A stretch of 64,000 nucleotides of DNA. It comes from Eledone cirrhosa. Its lineage: Eukaryota > Mollusca > Cephalopoda > Octopoda > Eledonidae. The notes under the pieces are model-generated. The model was given only the letters and a program-made list of their open reading frames with translations. It did no database searches and was not told where the DNA came from. Position numbers and translations under genes: made by a program. Below are positions 33,513 through 44,224 of the stretch, in pieces. Within the stretch, counting starts at the first letter, position 1; the number at the start of each line of letters is the position of its first letter. The stretch is from contig OZ024743.1 in assembly GCA_964016885.1 (NCBI GenBank), forward strand, positions 167,472,833 through 167,536,832. Direction: 5' to 3'.

Positions 33513-34690
33513 TTCTTAATATATAGAGAAAAACATTTATTTGGAATTGTATTTACTAGTATAGAGAGAGAGGAAGAGGAATTAGAAAGTGAGGAGACAA
33601 ACGGAATAGTAGAGAGAGAGAGAGAAGGGGGAGAAGAGTTAGGAAGTAGAGTGACAAACTGAGATGGAGGGAGGGGTAGAGGTGGAAGGATTCCTTGATC
33701 AGCTTTGATATGTAGATTTCATGTCGTGGAATGTCAATTCCACGACATTTATACTTTCTCCTATGCTACGGGATGTCTCACATGTGTAAGTTGTATTCCT
33801 ATTCCTACACTGTCCCTCTGTTATATACTATGCTATATACTATATTCCTAGTTTTTCAGTTAATCTGTAGACTTAATTTACATTTATTGTTGTCATACTA
33901 CGAGTTAACATTATTATACACACACATACATATATATATTTAAAGTTACAGAAAGTGTCATTGTACAATTGATTAGAAAAGTTTGTATTTCCTCAGACAT
34001 ATATATATATATATAAATCTATGGTGCCAGAGCCATGGAACTTTGTTGAGGAAACCCCAACTATATCTAGCTGGTAGCATCTAGCCTTCTTAACTAGTTC
34101 TTACTGTAAGGGTTGTCATATTCCAGGTCCCAATTGTCATGGTTTACTTCCTCTGAACCCTCTTTGGGGTCTTGTGATATGCAATCTTTGTCTCTTCACC
34201 CCCACACTTTTCAGGACATGTCGCGGGCTCATTGCCAGTTTTTTCAGCAGGAAATGTAGACTGCAATATATTTTTTGAACAGGCCCCTCTACTCAAGGCC
34301 TGAATGTATCCTTTGTTAACCCATCTGAATGACAATGTGGTGTGGTTCTTTTTCGTACCCCTCCCCATATTGCAGTTTTGGTGGTCTTATTCGCATTAGT
34401 TTTGGTGGTCTTATTCGCATTAGTCAACAAACTTGTACTTTCTAAATCCCATGAAGACTAGGCTTTTTTAGAAGTGGCCTTTACTCACCTTATCATAGCT
34501 ACATCACTGGGTTGTGAAATTATTTTAGGATCTACAGGTGTCACCCATTGCTCCTTCTCCCGTAGTAGCTTACTGTTGTTGATCGAGAGTTGCTTATTCA
34601 TCTGGCAGCTGCCTACTTATATCACAACTAACCATCATATTTGGTGACTGTATCGCTATCTACTACCTGTGACCCATTCTCTAGCAGAAC
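33513..34690. other. Unassigned sequence
   Basis: Contains GA-rich tracts near 33590-33640, a small inverted repeat (TGTCGTGGAATG / CATTCCACGACA type) at 33722-33750 and a short (TA)n near 34000. The last few hundred bases may be 5' untranslated sequence of the RTE-like LINE that follows. No gene seen. Confidence 0.4.
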
Positions 34691-34699
34691 AGCTCTGCC

Positions 34700-36250
34700 G
34701 AGTCATATCTCCTGATGGAAAACTTCAATGTACATGTTGGCACTGAGCACCTGACATGGAAAGGAGTGATTGGAAGAAATGGCAAACCCAATCTAAATAC
34801 AAATGGAGAGGCCTTATCAGACTTCTGTTCTAACAAAGGACTCACTATTCTGAACACCTTCTTCCAGCACAGAGATATCTATAAATATATGTGGAATAAG
34901 AGGACTCATGGACAGAGATCAATATTGTCTCTGATCTCTTCGAATCTGTATTGGATGTTTGTGTTAAGGGAGATGAGCTGTCAACTGATCACCATCTAGT
35001 TATCTGTAACTTGAGACTACCTAAAGCCAAAGAAGCCTACAAAACTAACAGGTCCAAGTCAACCTACAGGATAAAGTGGTGGGAAGTATTGGTGGATAAG
35101 GAAGTCAGAACCAGGTATGCATAAACTATTACAAATTCAAAGACCTCTCTGAACAAACTGAGGACGTTGACATGGAGTGGAGATTGTTTCTGCTTCAGTT
35201 GTTGAATGCTGTGGATGAAAGAGGCTTGGTGTGACGCCAGATGGTAGGAGGACCCTTTGGTTCAATCAAGAAGTGAAAGAAGTCATCTGAGCAAAGAAGA
35301 AGGCCTACAAAGCTTGGGTTAGAAATAAGTCTTCCTTCTTGCATTTGTGGTACAAGCAGGCACATCAGATAAGCAAATAAAGTGTTCTGGCAAACCATCC
35401 GCCAACTTCGTAATAAGAAGCACTTCTCGACACCTGCTATCAGGAATGCATCGGTGGTTCTCCTCTCTCCAGAGAGGTGCATCTTCCTGAGGTGGAGAGA
35501 ATAATTTGCTAATCTCCAAAACTTCATCACAACACCATCATTTGATGTACACAACGTGCATTTGGGAGTGGTGACTAATCTCTCCAAGACTGAGGTCACA
35601 AGAGCAATTAAAGAGCTCAAATATGGTAAGGACACAGGGGAGGATGAAATCTGACCCTTGATATTAAAATCCTTATATAATGAAGGCATTCTCTGGCTGA
35701 TTCATGTGTGTCGGGTGGCCTGGATCCCTAGAAAGGCACCTAAGCAATGGCAATCAGGAGTGATAATCCAATTTTCAAAAATGGAGACAAGAGAGATTGT
35801 TCCAATTACAGAGGCATCTCCTTATTATGTCTCCACAGTAAAGTCGATGCTAAATGTCTGGCAAAGAGATGTAGGGAGATTGTCGCGAGTCCAAGGTAGC
35901 TGATGAACAGTATGGTTTTCACCTTGGATACAGCACAGCCGACCAAATATTCACACTGTGGCATGTCTTCAAGAAATCGTGGGAGTATTGCCAAGAAGTG
36001 TATTGCTTTGTATGTCTCAAAAAGGCATATGACTGCGTTCCTCGGGACATGCTATGGAAGGTTCTGCAGGAGTATGGATTGATGGTCAGCTTCTTGCTGT
36101 GTCCGAATAATCAAAACCATTCAATGTAGGAGTCAGACTCCGCCAAGGGTGCATACCATCACCTCTTCTGTTCATTATTTATATGAACAGGATCGACATT
36201 CCCAATCAGGTTGTAAATGGTATCATGATTGGCAGGTGTAAAACCAGTTG
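34700..36250 (+). pseudogene. RTE-like LINE, decayed EEP endonuclease and RT
   Basis: An EEP-type end is readable at 34715: LMENFNVHVGTEHLTWKGVI followed by LSDFCSNKGLTILNTFFQH. RT text follows in several frames: a pre-RT segment near 35570-35660, a RT start near 35690-35870, then EQYGFHLGYSTADQIFTLWH near 35908 and CLKKAYDCVPRDMLWKVLQE near 36015. A motif B-like stretch lies near 36130-36180. Many frameshifts and stops make it a long-dead copy. The phrasing of motif A (KAYD.VPR..LW) fits RTE-type elements. Confidence 0.75.
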
Positions 36251-36412
36251 ATTGGAATTGTCAGACTATATAGTATTACTTAACTCAACAAAAGGTGATC
36301 TCTGATTTGCACTGGTACAGTAATGTGCCACCTTCAACAGAAAAAGGGAGGTAAAAGGGAGGTAAAAGCCAAACTCGCTATCTTCAATTCAGTATTCATG
36401 CCATAATGAAGG
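36251..36412. other. LINE 3' remnant
   Basis: Short unassigned interval between the RTE-like RT and the PLE terminal module, with a direct 13-bp repeat GGGAGGTAAAAG. No gene. Confidence 0.4.
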
Positions 36413-37028
36413 AAGTGTGGTAAGGAACCAGATGGACCATAATGCACCAGGGTACTCAATACTTAGGGTAGTAGAGTGGGTAATAGGAAAATGGTTAACC
36501 CCGATGGCAGAGCTCAAGACGTTTTGACGGCTATTTCTGGACTATTTCTGGTGTGTTATGGTCCATCTGGTTCCTTACCACACTTCCTTCGTTATCTAGC
36601 TCCATAGTAGAGCACTTTCCGACCCTACCACGCCATATCCTGACTTTTCCACCCAGCTCTAGTTTCATTACACCTACCATGCTATCGACTTCTCCACCAA
36701 GAACATCCCAGTTCCACCGAGAAAACTTTATCTTCGGATGCTCACACAAAAAATCGACCTGTTTGCGAAAAGACTGAGATGAAGAACATTTTTCTACGAT
36801 AGATACCGCGACAACCAGGACTTCGACACCAAGGAGAGATTCGGATTCAATACCTACAAATCTCCCCCACCGAACTCTATGCTCTCATCCTTCGAGAACG
36901 ACCTCTTCCACCTGGTCTAGAGTATAACATTCAAACCCAGACACAACCAATTCCTACAACTCCGAGTTTTAGTCCAGAAATAGCCGTCGAAATGGCTTGA
37001 GCTCTGCTGTCGGCGTTAAACATTTTCC

Positions 37029-37030
<2 letters not shown>
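36413..37030. mobile_element. PLE C/D-type terminal module flanked by 56-bp inverted repeats
   Basis: 36413-36484 matches the block at 55262-55332 and, inverted, 53213-53292 (TAAGGAACCAGATGGACC, GTAGTAGAGTGGGTAAT). Arms 36485-36540 and 36973-37030 are inverted copies of each other with about 10% mismatches (AGAGCTCAAG and TTTTGACGGCTATTTCTGG). Their core is the same as that of the inverted repeat at 53101-53212. Between them lies part of a PLE 5' coding region. Confidence 0.8.
36759..36965 (+). pseudogene. PLE N-terminal fragment (C/D type)
   Basis: Reads KRLRWRTFFYDRYRDN-like text, GFNTYKSPPPNSMLSSFEND and a stop in LFHLV*SITFK, then FLQLRVLVQK. This matches the usual PLE start (LRWRAFF..., F..DL). 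Upstream bases 36553-36720 match, inverted, the 55170-55260 leader of element C. It is short and interrupted. Confidence 0.6.
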
Positions 37031-37066
<36 letters not shown>

Positions 37067-37899
37067 CATTGCATTTATTTGTATGTATAATTATGTGAAG
37101 CAAACACTTAAATTTTTTTTTTCAGTATAGATCTTGTTTTCAGCCCAATAATGATAATATTTTGCTCGGAAATATTTTTAAAGAATGAAAATTTACAGTA
37201 ATGTAAATTGAATCAAAATTACAAACAGAATTGCTGTTGTTGTTGTTTTTATGTCAGGTTTTTAAGAGTATAGTTGGACACTTTAGAAGGCATTTTATTC
37301 AAGCGGTTTCTCATGACAACAATTAACAATTGCTTCCAGCTTTAGTTTCTTATTACGACAGTGATATTTTTAGATTTTTATTGATAGTCATTTATTTTCT
37401 TTTTATCAATTTTTCAATCTTGTGTGGTGATGGTGGTATTCGAGTTAACGCACCCGCTCCCCCAAAGCAACAGCAACAACAAAAACCAATAATATATCTA
37501 GAAGAATGCTAATAAATAGAAAAAAATTATAATTTCCTGTTCATTGTTTAGGATAAGATTTACTCACGTTTGATTCAACGTTTCACAGAGTTCACAACAG
37601 GATTAATAAACTAAAGAACTTTCAGAAAACTGCATTTAGTAAAAAAACAATCTTAAACCTGTCTGAGTGCTGGGAAAATATATTTTAAAAAGCTGCTCCT
37701 TTTGTAACACTTCTGCTTTATAAATGATATGGTGTGAGAACTTAATAGTATTAGTGTCATTGTAGTATCATAGTGGTATTAGTGGTATTCCATTATCATC
37801 TTTCTTTAATAATCAACAAGATCCCATACCTCATTCGTTCATCAAGTGGGGCAGAACTTGTTAAATCTGACCAAGTAAACAATGTTTCCATTGGTCTTC
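37031..37899. other. AT-rich DNA, no gene seen
   Basis: Begins with (TA)n (about 37032-37065). No repeat copy or protein motif recognised. Short frames here have no support. Confidence 0.5.
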
Positions 37900-38053
37900 C
37901 ATTGCTGATACAAACTACTGGTTGCAACTCCAAGTAGAAAGAGCAACAGGAAATAGAGTGTCTTGCTCAAGGACATAACACATTGCCTGATCTGGGAATT
38001 GAACGCGCAACCTCACAATTGCGAATCCAATTCTCTAACCACTAAACCACATG
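37900..38053 (-). mobile_element. tRNA-headed SINE (second type), 5' part, minus strand
   Basis: On the minus strand it starts GGTTTAGTGGTTAGAGAATT (A-box region), then TTGCGCGTTCAATTCCC (B box), then GTCCTTGAGCAAGACACTC. The fuller copy at 50560-50946 shows the same head. The body and 3' tail are missing here. Confidence 0.85.
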
Positions 38054-38059
38054 CCATCA

Positions 38060-38215
38060 TATATTATCATAGTGGTTGATGTAAGTTATGGCAAGGATTT
38101 CACAAAGTCAGTATTTGTTCCAGGTCACTATGTCTTGTGTCAATATCCTACCCAGTTTAACTTTGTCTTTCATTCTTTTGAGGTTGATAATCAGGATCTG
38201 GAATCGATTCTTTCT
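38060..38215 (+). mobile_element. Decayed SINE body (first type)
   Basis: GTCACTATGTCTTGTGTCAA is followed by GTTTAACTTTGTCTTTCATT and TTTTGAGGTTGATAA, which resemble the first SINE type's GTTAACTTTGCCTTTCATTC and GGGGTCGATAA. The head is not recognisable. Confidence 0.45.
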
Positions 38216-38542
38216 CCCCCGCCCTCTCTCTCTCCCTCTTTCTCTCTCACTCAATCTTTTTTTCTCTGGAAGAAAGCACTAGTGTTTTGGAAAGTAGTAG
38301 GATGGGATTTGTGAGGTGTAAAAGGCCTAAAACATGCCATGTATCAAGATGGTGCACCCACAAATATATCAGGAGTCAAGGGACATTTAAATTAACCTTA
38401 AATAAAAGTTACTGGGTTTATCAAGTTTGTAATAATATTTTGATTTGCAGTTAAAGCCAATTTACTTATATTGCTAGTATTCTTGAGAAGTGAATGAATG
38501 TCACACCACCCCCATCTCATTCCACTATATTATAAATTTATG

Positions 38543-38702
<160 letters not shown>

Positions 38703-38703
38703 C

Positions 38704-40222
38704 ATGTATCTATGTATCTATCTATCTATCAAGATCCATCTGCTCCTAAGAACTTCAGACCTATCTCACTTTTGAGTCACACCTACAAGCTCTTTGAACG
38801 CCTGATCTTCAATAGAATTGGCCCCTTTGTGGACGAATACCTCATACATGAACAAGCAGGCTTCTGCCCTGGTAAGTCGACAACTAGCCAAGTACTCAAC
38901 CCCATCCAGTACATCGAGGACAACTTTGAAGAAGGCATGGTAACTGGTGTGGTGTTTGTTGACCTCTCAGCTACTTATGACACTGTCAACCACAGATGTC
39001 TTCTTAGCAAGATTCTGGAGACCACAAGAGACACCTGTCTGATAAAGTTGATGGAAAGCATGCTTGGAAACAGGCACTTCTTTGTTGAGCCTGGAGGGAA
39101 GAAAAGCAGATGGTGAATACTCAAGAATGGCCTCCCACAGGGAAGTGTGCTTGCACCACTTCTCTTCAACATCTACACCAACGACCAACTAAAAAGTGCA
39201 GACACCCATCGCTTCATCTATGCAGACGATCTTGGTATAGGTGCACAAGACACTGATTTCAAATTTGTGGAAGATAGACACCTTATGATGAAGAGAACCA
39301 CCTGTGTGCAAATTAATCCAAGACGCAGGCGTGTGCCTTCCACCTGCGAAACCATGAAGCCAAGTGCCAACAGAAGGTTAACTGGTCAGGAACCCTCTTT
39401 GAACACTGTGAGCACCCAGTTTATCTAGGTGAAACCCTGGACAGGGGTCTCTCTTTTAAGATCCACTTTGAGAAGACGAAGTGCAAAGTGAATGCGAGGG
39501 ACAACATCATACGCAAGCTCACTGGCACAACCTGGGGTGCAAACCCACAGACTCTGAAGTCAACTGCACTATCTCTCTGCTACTCAGCTGCTGAGTATGC
39601 ATGCCCAGTATGGGAGTGAGCTGTCCATGTCCAGAAGCTAGATCCCTCCCTCAATGCTATGCCTCATCACAGGCTGCCTGAAATCTACACCTAAGGACTG
39701 TCTATATATCCTGGCAGGCATAGCCCCACCAGAGATACAACGAAGTGCAGGAAGCATGAAAGAGCATCAACAACGGACTACAGATCCAAAACATCCTCTC
39801 TTCGACCATGTGCCAGCCAAAAGCTGCCTTAAATACAGGAAAAGTTTCCTAAAGAGCGTCACACCCCTTGGAACACGAAGCATAAGTAGTGAAAGAATCA
39901 CTCATTAGGAAGAAGAACTTAACAACCTCCCATCTGTAACAACAATCGAGCTAAAAGCGATTGAGGCACTGCCCCTTAGAGTAGATACAAAATATGCAGT
40001 GTGGAAATGCCTAAACAGATCTGGTTTTGGATGTGCAAAAGTCAATCTTGCAAAATGGGGATATTTAAAGGATGGGTGTTGTGTGTGACTACGGCATCGA
40101 ACAACAGACTACGCAGCACCTCCTGATATGCCCCCTGCTGGAACACCCCTGCACAGCATTGGACTTGGCAGAGTTTAATGAGAAAGGACAGCAATGTGTT
40201 CAGCTGTGGCAGAACCACATCT
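38704..40222 (+). pseudogene. Jockey-like LINE reverse transcriptase, decayed
   Basis: Reads KNFRPISLLSHTYKLFERLI, then EQAGFCPGKSTTSQVLNPIQ, motif A VVFVDLSATYDTVNH, a stop near 39115, then GLPQGSVLAPLLFNIYTNDQ (motif B) and RFIYADDLGIGAQ (motif C, about 39212-39245). After frame changes it continues LGETLDRGLSFKIHFEKTKC, LTGTTWGANPQTLKSTALSL and a C-terminal end with QQTTQHLLICPLLEHPC. The upstream endonuclease is missing. Motif wording suits the Jockey/CR1 group. Several stops and frameshifts show inactivity. Confidence 0.85.
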
Positions 40223-40261
40223 AGCCAAGCTTTGTAACTGACACTCTTGTAGACAAGATAA

Positions 40262-43200
40262 GAATCATCATCATCATCATTTTTATGTCCCCTTTTCCAT
40301 GCTTGCATGGCTTGGACAGGTCCTTTTCAGCACAGCATCTCTCCACCCACTGCATTAGTTCATCATCTCCTCTGTGATATCAGCTCTCACCACCTCTGCC
40401 CAGGTATTTCTTGGTCATCCTTGACTGCAGCTTCCTTCCATTGGGATTTTCTGGTACTTTTTCACCGAGCGATCATCATTATTGTACATCACATGTCGGT
40501 ACCAATGTAGTTTTCTCTCCTGCACACCACCAAGCTTCTCTTTCAGATCCTCCAAGCTCTACCTTTCAGTCACATTTACATTGGATATCCAACAAAGCTT
40601 GGTTGATTCATTTCTCTCCAGTCTATGCTTTCCAGTACTCTACTGTCACTGCCCATGTTTCACTACCATGCAGCATTGCACTTCATACATAGGCATCATA
40701 CAGTCATCCTTTTTCATGTAGGTAGAAACCTTTTGTTGTCAACAGTGGGAGTAGCTCTCTAAACTTTTTCCATTCTATCCCTATTTTAGGTAATATGTTC
40801 TCAGAGCACCTTCCTCCACCACTAATTAAGTCACCTAGATAGCAGAAGCTAACAACCACTTTTATGGACTCTCCATGGGAGTGCAAAAGGTTTATATCAC
40901 TGACACTTTTCCCCCTGATTACCCCTGTACACCTACATACATAGTCTTTCCTTTCTGTTAGTTTGCTTGTTATCTCATATTTCTTGTGTACCCAAGGATT
41001 ACATTGTGCACATTTTATAGACTTTATATCTATTCCTTTTCTACATATTGAGCAGGGCTACTTCCCCGGGGGAATTAGGGTCCTATCTTCTTTCCTACTA
41101 ACTAGCAGTTTAGTTTACTCTCAGACCTTTTGATTCCAAATACTGTTTCTATAGTCGGAACTCATTCTTTAGTTCATTTATGGATTCAGTAACATCGTCC
41201 TAACACCAACAATTACAGGGGGATCTCACTGACGTCACTTGTGGCAAAGACCCTCAACAGGATGATTCTTAACAGGATCCAGCCCGAGATGGAGAAGAAG
41301 CTCAGGGACAACCAGAACGGCTTTAGAGAGGGAAGATCAACCACCAGTCACATCCTGATGCTGAGGAGGATATTAGAGAGGGCTAGAGCCTTCATGCTGT
41401 CATGGTTTTCATTGACTTTAGGAAGGCCTTTGATTCTGTGGACTGTCACTGCCTGATGAAGATCTTACAGGCTTATGGAATCTTCAAGAGGATAGTGGAC
41501 CTGTAGTGGACTCTACACCAACATCAAATCCCAAATCATTACACCTGATGGGATGACGGAGTTCTTTGAGATACTGGCTGGAGTGCTCCAGGGAGATACA
41601 TTGGCTCCCTACCTTTTTATCATCGCAGTTGACTATTGTATGCGCCTTGCACTGGAGAAACAACATGACTCTGGCTTTACTGTAGCACTAGGTCAGAGCA
41701 GGAGAGTTAAGGTGAAAAAGCTATCGGATGTTGAATTTGCAGACGTCATAGTTCTGGTGACAAACACAGTAAAGGAGGAAGAGGAGTTGATGCAGGAGGT
41801 GGAGACTGTATCAATGAGTGTGGGGATAAGAATGAATGAGATTAAGACAAAGTATCTGGTAGAAAATATTACGAAGCCAGAGAAGATTATGAATGTAAGC
41901 TAGAAGCTGCTAGAATTGGTTGTATCTGGGAACAAAGATTGGAAACACAGAGGATGATGTAGTCGAGAGGAAGAGAAAAGCCTGGGTGGCGTGCCACAGT
42001 TTAAGTCGGACCTTCGTAAAGACCTGAAGATCCGTCTCTTCGTTGCTACAGTGGAGTCTGTGCTGCTGTACGGGTCTGAGACTTGGACACTGACTAAGAA
42101 AGTCACTCAGATGGTGGATGGGTGCTACACGAGAATACTAAGGATGGCTCTGAACATTAATCAGTATACACTGAGGATGAAGAACTCAGAGCTGTACGGG
42201 AGCCTCCCAAAAGTCAGCTCAAGAGTAGCACAGAGGAGACTGATGTTAGCTGGACATGCTCACTGACATCCTGAGTTGACGCTCACTCAGTGCTCCTGTG
42301 GGATCCCCTGCATGGACACACTAGAAGAGGGAGACCAAGGTTGACATATGTTGTTACCGTAAGGACAGACACTGGTCTCTTGGAGACGCAGGACATGGCA
42401 GTGATGATGAGGGACAGTGACCGCTGGAGAGAACTTATCCATAGATCTCGGGAATTTTACCTGCCGTATATAGATAGACAGATGGATTCAGCTATAAGGA
42501 CCAGATCATCTGCATGGAGAAGTTCTCATGGACAGCTAGTCTTAAACTCTTCTGTTAAGGCCTGGAGATCTTTGATGAATAGTAGTGGGGTAAGAATCGA
42601 ACCCTGATGAACTCCTACCTATATTTTGAATTCCTCACTAAATTCATTTCCTAGTCTTACTAGACTGACAGCTCCTCTGTACATGGCTTGCACTACTCCT
42701 TTAAGGACCACCGGATAATAGATCGAGGTACTCTGTCAAAGGCTTTTTCTAGATCAACAAAAGCTAAATATTGCAGCTTATTCTTTTGCTAGGAACTTGT
42801 CTTGTAGTTGCCTTAATAAAAGGAGGGCATCTGTAGGACTTTTCCCAGGTGTAAAATCAAACTGAATCTCATTTAATTTGACTCCTTCTCCAATTAACAA
42901 TGCTATAACTCTTTCCATCACTTTCATAATTTGGTCCATTAGTTTTATTCCCCTATAGTTGCTCCTTTCTAGAGTATCACTTTATCCTTGTAGCAATTTA
43001 TGATTGTACTGCTGCACATCATTGGGCATGACTCCATTCTTTATCACCTGATTGATTATGTGGGTTATCAGTTCGACACCTACTTCTCCCAATTCTTGCA
43101 ACTATCTCTGATGTTCCTACAGCTTTACCATTTTCAACCCTTTGATTGTTTCTTTGAACCTACAACTGCCAACTTCAATTTGGGTAAGTTGGGGAGGGGG

Positions 43201-44210
43201 TCTCTCCTCCTCCCATTCATCAATCTCTCATAGTAACATTTCCAGTGTCATTTCTAACTCTCTTTTCCCCAACTATATCTCAACTTACACCGAGACACTG
43301 CCTTGCAATGAAAAACACTTCATGCCTCTGATCCTCATGTCTCACGACGTGCTGTGTATACTTGTTGTCTAGCTTCTCTCTTAGCTACCCGAAACTGTTC
43401 TACCCTCATTTTTCCAGTCTTTCCATGTCTGTCACTTGGCTTTAATGGTTCTATGCACTGTGCTGTACCATCAGGACACCCTCTGTCTGGTTGGCGCTTT
43501 CATCCAGCCACAAGTCTCATCAGTAGTTTGCAGAAGGTTGTCATGCAAGAATTTCCAATTGTTATATGTATCTAGCTCAACACCCTTCTCATGCATCCCA
43601 TAGGGTCTTTCTAAACCTATATTTAACTGAAAGATCTTCCATCTCCATATTTTCCTGCATATCTTGTCCTGTTTTGTGTTTATTCTCATGTCACTAACAA
43701 CCAACTTGTCTTAGGCAGCACATTTTTTCCCAGGGAAAGCCTTAACATCTATTGCAGTCTGTTTATCTCATTGTCTTACAAGTAAGAAATCAATTTGGCT
43801 TGTGTGTTCACCTGATTAATATGTGATCAGGAGGCTGGCCAGTTTCCTGAAATTTCTGTTACAAATGGTTAGATCAGAAAGAAAGAAGGCAACGTGATTG
43901 CTTGATGACAGTCAAGGGGTTCTCACACATGGCTACTCTAGCCACTCCACTATTCTGTGCAATATTAACATAATTAGTGTTAACTCTGTATATGTAAGTA
44001 ATCTTAATCCTATTTGTTATGCTTTTCATGATTTTGGCAGGTTTGTTTCTGGCTGGATGCCCTTCCTATTACCAACCAATTTACACGATGGACAGGGTGC
44101 ATTATTCATGCCATCTACACTAGAGGGGTTGTCTTACTGGAGTCAGGAGTCCTCTCCACCCTGTATCAGTTCTTATTTGGAGTGTCTACTCTCCTAGATG
44201 TGTTGCCTTC
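40262..44210 (-). mobile_element. RTE-like LINE, copy I (minus), interrupted by another LINE
   Basis: The 3' end carries a (GAT)n-type tail at 40264-40280 on the minus strand. C-terminal text (FCYLGDLISGGGRCSENILP, KFRELLPLLTTKGF) lies at 40704-40886; N-terminal text (NWKFLHDNLLQTTDETCGWM, APTRQRVS) at 43471-43704. The intervening 41191-42481 is a plus-strand insertion. 43890-44210 matches 47282-47520 and is probably the 5' untranslated region. Alignment with copy II proves that 41180 and 42482 were adjacent before the insertion. Coding content is heavily decayed. Confidence 0.8.
41191..42481 (+). mobile_element. LINE fragment inserted into RTE copy I, 10-bp target-site duplication
   Basis: ATGGATTCAG occurs at 41181-41190 and at 42482-42491, flanking the insertion. 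The inserted RT starts NTNNYRGISLTSLVAKTLNR, so it is 5'-truncated. It continues LRDNQNGFREGRSTTSHILM, a damaged motif A region, then TEFFEILAGVLQGDTLAPYL (motif B), VEFADVIVLV (motif C as FADV), and VATVESVLLYGSETWTLTKK. The 3' end is a short GATAGACA-like run. RTE-like RT wording; the clade is uncertain. Confidence 0.85.
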
Positions 44211-44224
44211 ACTATGGCTTGTTG

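Noticed and set aside
34144..34368. 74-codon minus-strand frame
   Set aside because: No recognisable motif; frames of this length are expected by chance in a window of this size.
43505..43525. CTGATGAGAC on the minus strand
   Set aside because: It lies inside the decayed RTE coding sequence and has no ribozyme stems.
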